A DNA stretch of 64,000 bases, taken from contig OX638132.1 in NCBI GenBank assembly GCA_951804985.1, positions 83,704,696 through 83,768,695 of the forward strand, read 5' to 3'. The position numbers and the translations under genes are program-made. Below the pieces are notes generated by a model, which saw nothing but the letters and a program-made list of their open reading frames with translations, was not told the origin of the DNA and made no database searches. This document shows, piece by piece, positions 61,576 to 64,000 of the stretch (position 1 is the first letter of the stretch; each line of letters begins with the position of its first letter). The DNA comes from Dryomyza anilis (lineage: Eukaryota > Arthropoda > Insecta > Diptera > Dryomyzidae).

Positions 61576-63329
61576 TTAAAATCAATAAATTAAAAACTTG
61601 AATAATGTATAAAACAAAATTGATCAAATTAATAGAACAAAAAAAAATGTAACTTAAGTGTCACCAAAAGTTTCGTAGCCTTGTTTGGGAGATCTTGTGG
61701 TTTTTAATAATGGTTTTTCTTTTGTGATTCATAATTCAAGAAATTTGGCAACGCTATATTTATGCTGCTAAATTTCAATTATATGACAAACTATATTTCA
61801 TGTTAATTAAGTCGATTGATAGACTTAATCTATACATATATTGAATTCATGAATCATTGGAAAATTTGATTGATTAACACTAGTCGAAATTTTTGTACGA
61901 CTTTGTCAGAAACGGAACAGTTACAACCGGAAAAAATTTACATATTTCAAGTAAATATGGGAATGAGTTAGTTCCATAGAATATATTTCTTTAATCAACG
62001 TAAATGGTTCTTCAAAAATAAACTAATTTTTTCTTGACATAAAAAAATTTCTGTTTACGTGAAAGCATAATTTTCTTACTATGGAGCAATTTTACTACAA
62101 TTAAAAAAATAATATTTTGTTCAGTGTACTCCAAAAAAATTAAAATTAATACGGTATTAAAAGTAAAGAACATTTCTGTAAAATTGTATTTAATTTACAT
62201 ACAAAATCAAATGTAATTGTTTTTACTACATTGATGTATATGTTTTTGTATTGAAAACGACATAATTTTACTGCATTTCTATAAGCAATTTTGAAAAATT
62301 GGTATTAAAAAGAACTACATTTTATAATTATTTAAACATCCTGAAATATGTAGAGGCATTACTACATATGCAGTTATTTTTACTATTTATTTAACTTACA
62401 AGATAAATGTAAAAATATGTATACATGTGCAGTTATTTTAACTACACTATGTATTTATTTAATTAAAAAAAAGCAGCTGTTTAATACAAATGCATTTATT
62501 TTTAATACATTTCGCATTTAAAAGAATAATTGTAGAAAACACTAATTTCTGCAATATGTAGCAAAAGAATTTCAAATACATTTTGTAGAGTTGCACAATT
62601 TTGACTATTTAGAAATGAAAATATGACTCTCCAGTACAATTATGATTTGGTAATAAAGAATTTTGATATGTATACACAAATGAAAATTTGACTCTACCTT
62701 GAATAGAGTAATATCAAATCTTGATGTGTTAAAATTCTAATTTTATCATTATTCATTTGATAAAAATTGAAAGCACATTTAGTTTTCACTTTCTACGATA
62801 GGCTTATTTGATATGATTATTAGTGTATGATGACTATTAGTATAATTTATTAAAAATTCTATTGTTAAAAAAAAAAATACTCCACAAGATTGACAAGCGA
62901 ACAATCTCGATCACGTTGATCGATAAATATAAAAAAATAAAATATAATAAAAACCAATAATTTCAGAAAGTAAAAAAACGAAATAAATTAAGACCATACC
63001 TGAATGTCGTCTTCAAGCAGACTTTCTTCTGATTTGTGTTACCATTCAGAAATTCTAACATAAGACAGAAATCTAAACAAGAAACAAGTTTGTGTTATAA
63101 TAAAAAGATTTTTGTTTATACTGAAAAGAATGAACAAAAAAAAAATACAACGAAACGAAAAATAAATTAACATAAAACCGAAAAAGTTAAAAAATAAAGA
63201 ACCCATAAACCCATAAAGATAGTGAAAAAAAACAGTAAAATGGTATAAAATAAACAATAAAATTAATAAATACAAATGTTATTTGAAATAAATACAACAT
63301 TAATTGTGCATATTTGGCTTAAATAATTG
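61576..63329. other. AT-rich DNA, possibly intron
   Basis: No coding frame. Loosely repeated words occur near 62340-62470 (ACATATGCAGTTATTTTTAC, ACATGTGCAGTTATTTTAAC) and 62600-62700 (AAATGAAAATATGACTCT, AAATGAAAATTTGACTCT), suggesting an old repeat. If the CpG pocket at 61.2 kb is a first exon, this would be its intron. Confidence 0.4.
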
Positions 63330-63473
63330 GTTGAAAAGCGTCAAGAAAACGTGTTCGAAACGAAGAGAATCTACAGAAAAACCAGACGCCGAGTTTGAGT
63401 TTAAAAGGCAGAACCGTGCAGAAGTGCTGTAACCGCAGATCAAAGCAGAATATAAAAAAAATAAAAAAATAAA

Positions 63474-63522
63474 ATGAAACTGTCGGTCAGCTGCCTTGTG
63501 TGGCTGTTGCTGGCATTTGTGG
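63474..63522 (+). CDS. First coding exon, signal peptide, partial gene
   Basis: ATG 63474 sits behind an AAATAAA-rich leader (ATAAAATG), a good insect initiation context, and opens MKLSVSCLVWLLLAFVG: one Lys, then a Leu/Val-rich hydrophobic core, a typical secretory signal. The frame meets a consensus splice donor, GTGG|GTAAGT, at 63522/63523, leaving a phase-1 junction, the phase most often found after signal-peptide exons. The preceding 63330-63473 is GC-richer (CCAGACGCCGAGTTTGAG, AACCGTGCAGAAGTGCTGT) as expected for a 5' untranslated region. The product enters the secretory pathway; its family cannot be told from 17 residues. The next exon is either beyond the window or, less likely, at 63599-63765 after a 76-bp intron. 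Confidence 0.5.
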
Positions 63523-64000
63523 GTAAGTGTTTTTTATTTTTATTTTTGCATAGAATATTTTTTTTTTTGTATTGTTTTGCGAAATTATAACTTTTTAGGC
63601 CAAACTTATTTCCGATTTTGTTATATAAATGCAATGGCGTCAAAAACAAAACCATTACTAATTTATAAAAAAAAAAAAATACCTAATAAAACAAAAAAAA
63701 AAAATTTAAATTCGGCGTGGTGCGAATTCGAGAAGGTCGACTTCAAATCAGGATTTAAACATTAGTTGCAGTAGTTAAAGCGCAAAGTCTCGCAAACGTG
63801 ATTTTGAAAAATTATCAAAAAACAAAATAAACTAAAATAAATTAAAAAAACACGATGCAATCTATGAACTAGTTTTTGATATGAATATTTTAGATCAACT
63901 GAAATCGATAAATTAGCGATAATAGCCATAAATCAATTAGAAAAAATGATATATACTACTTTAATAAATTATTTATTTAAGCTTTGATTGGTCTTAACAT
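63523..64000. other. Probable first intron, runs off the window
   Basis: AT-rich sequence after the donor. One acceptor-like site, ATAACTTTTTAG|GCC at 63598/63599, keeps the phase open for another 54 codons to TAG 63763, but that stretch is A-rich and Lys-rich in a low-complexity way. Nothing else was seen up to the edge. Confidence 0.4.

Noticed and set aside
61415..61627. Phe/Leu-rich 70-codon frame, membrane-like
   Set aside because: It is the complement of an A-rich low-complexity tract.

Overview
The window looks like a piece of an AT-rich insect chromosome, most likely a higher (schizophoran) fly. The inference rests on three things: GC-poor flanks, islands rich in CAG/CAA triplets of the kind common in fly introns and intergenic DNA, and a landscape of Tc1/mariner elements, foldback MITEs and non-LTR remnants. 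There are no bacterial operons. I cannot name the species.

Layout. From 1 to about 25.7 kb the DNA is one head-to-tail satellite array, all in the same orientation, and its left end lies outside the window. The main unit is 149 bp. A 79-bp unit (the 149-mer minus 70 bp) is interleaved with it, as are 123-bp and 163-bp variants, and kilobase-sized blocks have been re-duplicated (best case: 3.7 kb repeated at an offset of exactly 5019 bp). From 26.0 to 30.0 kb lie four near-identical tRNA-Pro(UGG) genes on the + strand, with a three-copy repeat and a retrotransposon RT remnant among them. From 30 to 43 kb there is non-coding DNA with microsatellites, a field of degenerate AT-rich repeats, a 179-bp palindromic MITE and a 1.36-kb foldback element with a probable 8-bp target duplication. 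From 43 to 60 kb three Tc1/mariner-like elements with the DD37E signature occur: two close copies with the same early frameshift, and one related element with an intact transposase. The same stretch holds an internally deleted DD41D (rosa-type) mariner and several related MITEs. From 60 to 64 kb the base composition suggests the 5' part of a host gene, ending in a short exon that encodes a signal peptide followed by a canonical splice donor.

How the parts relate. The only expressed units I would defend are the four tRNA-Pro genes, the intact DD37E transposase and, with less certainty, the signal-peptide exon. The rest is selfish or structural DNA. The observations most worth a second look are the length polymorphism and block duplications of the satellite, the A8 run at which both broken DD37E copies change frame (it contains the classic -1 slippage heptamer), the intact DD37E element beside a paralogous near-empty site, and the large foldback element. 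Most long reading frames in the satellite, in the AT repeat and in A-rich tracts are meaningless.
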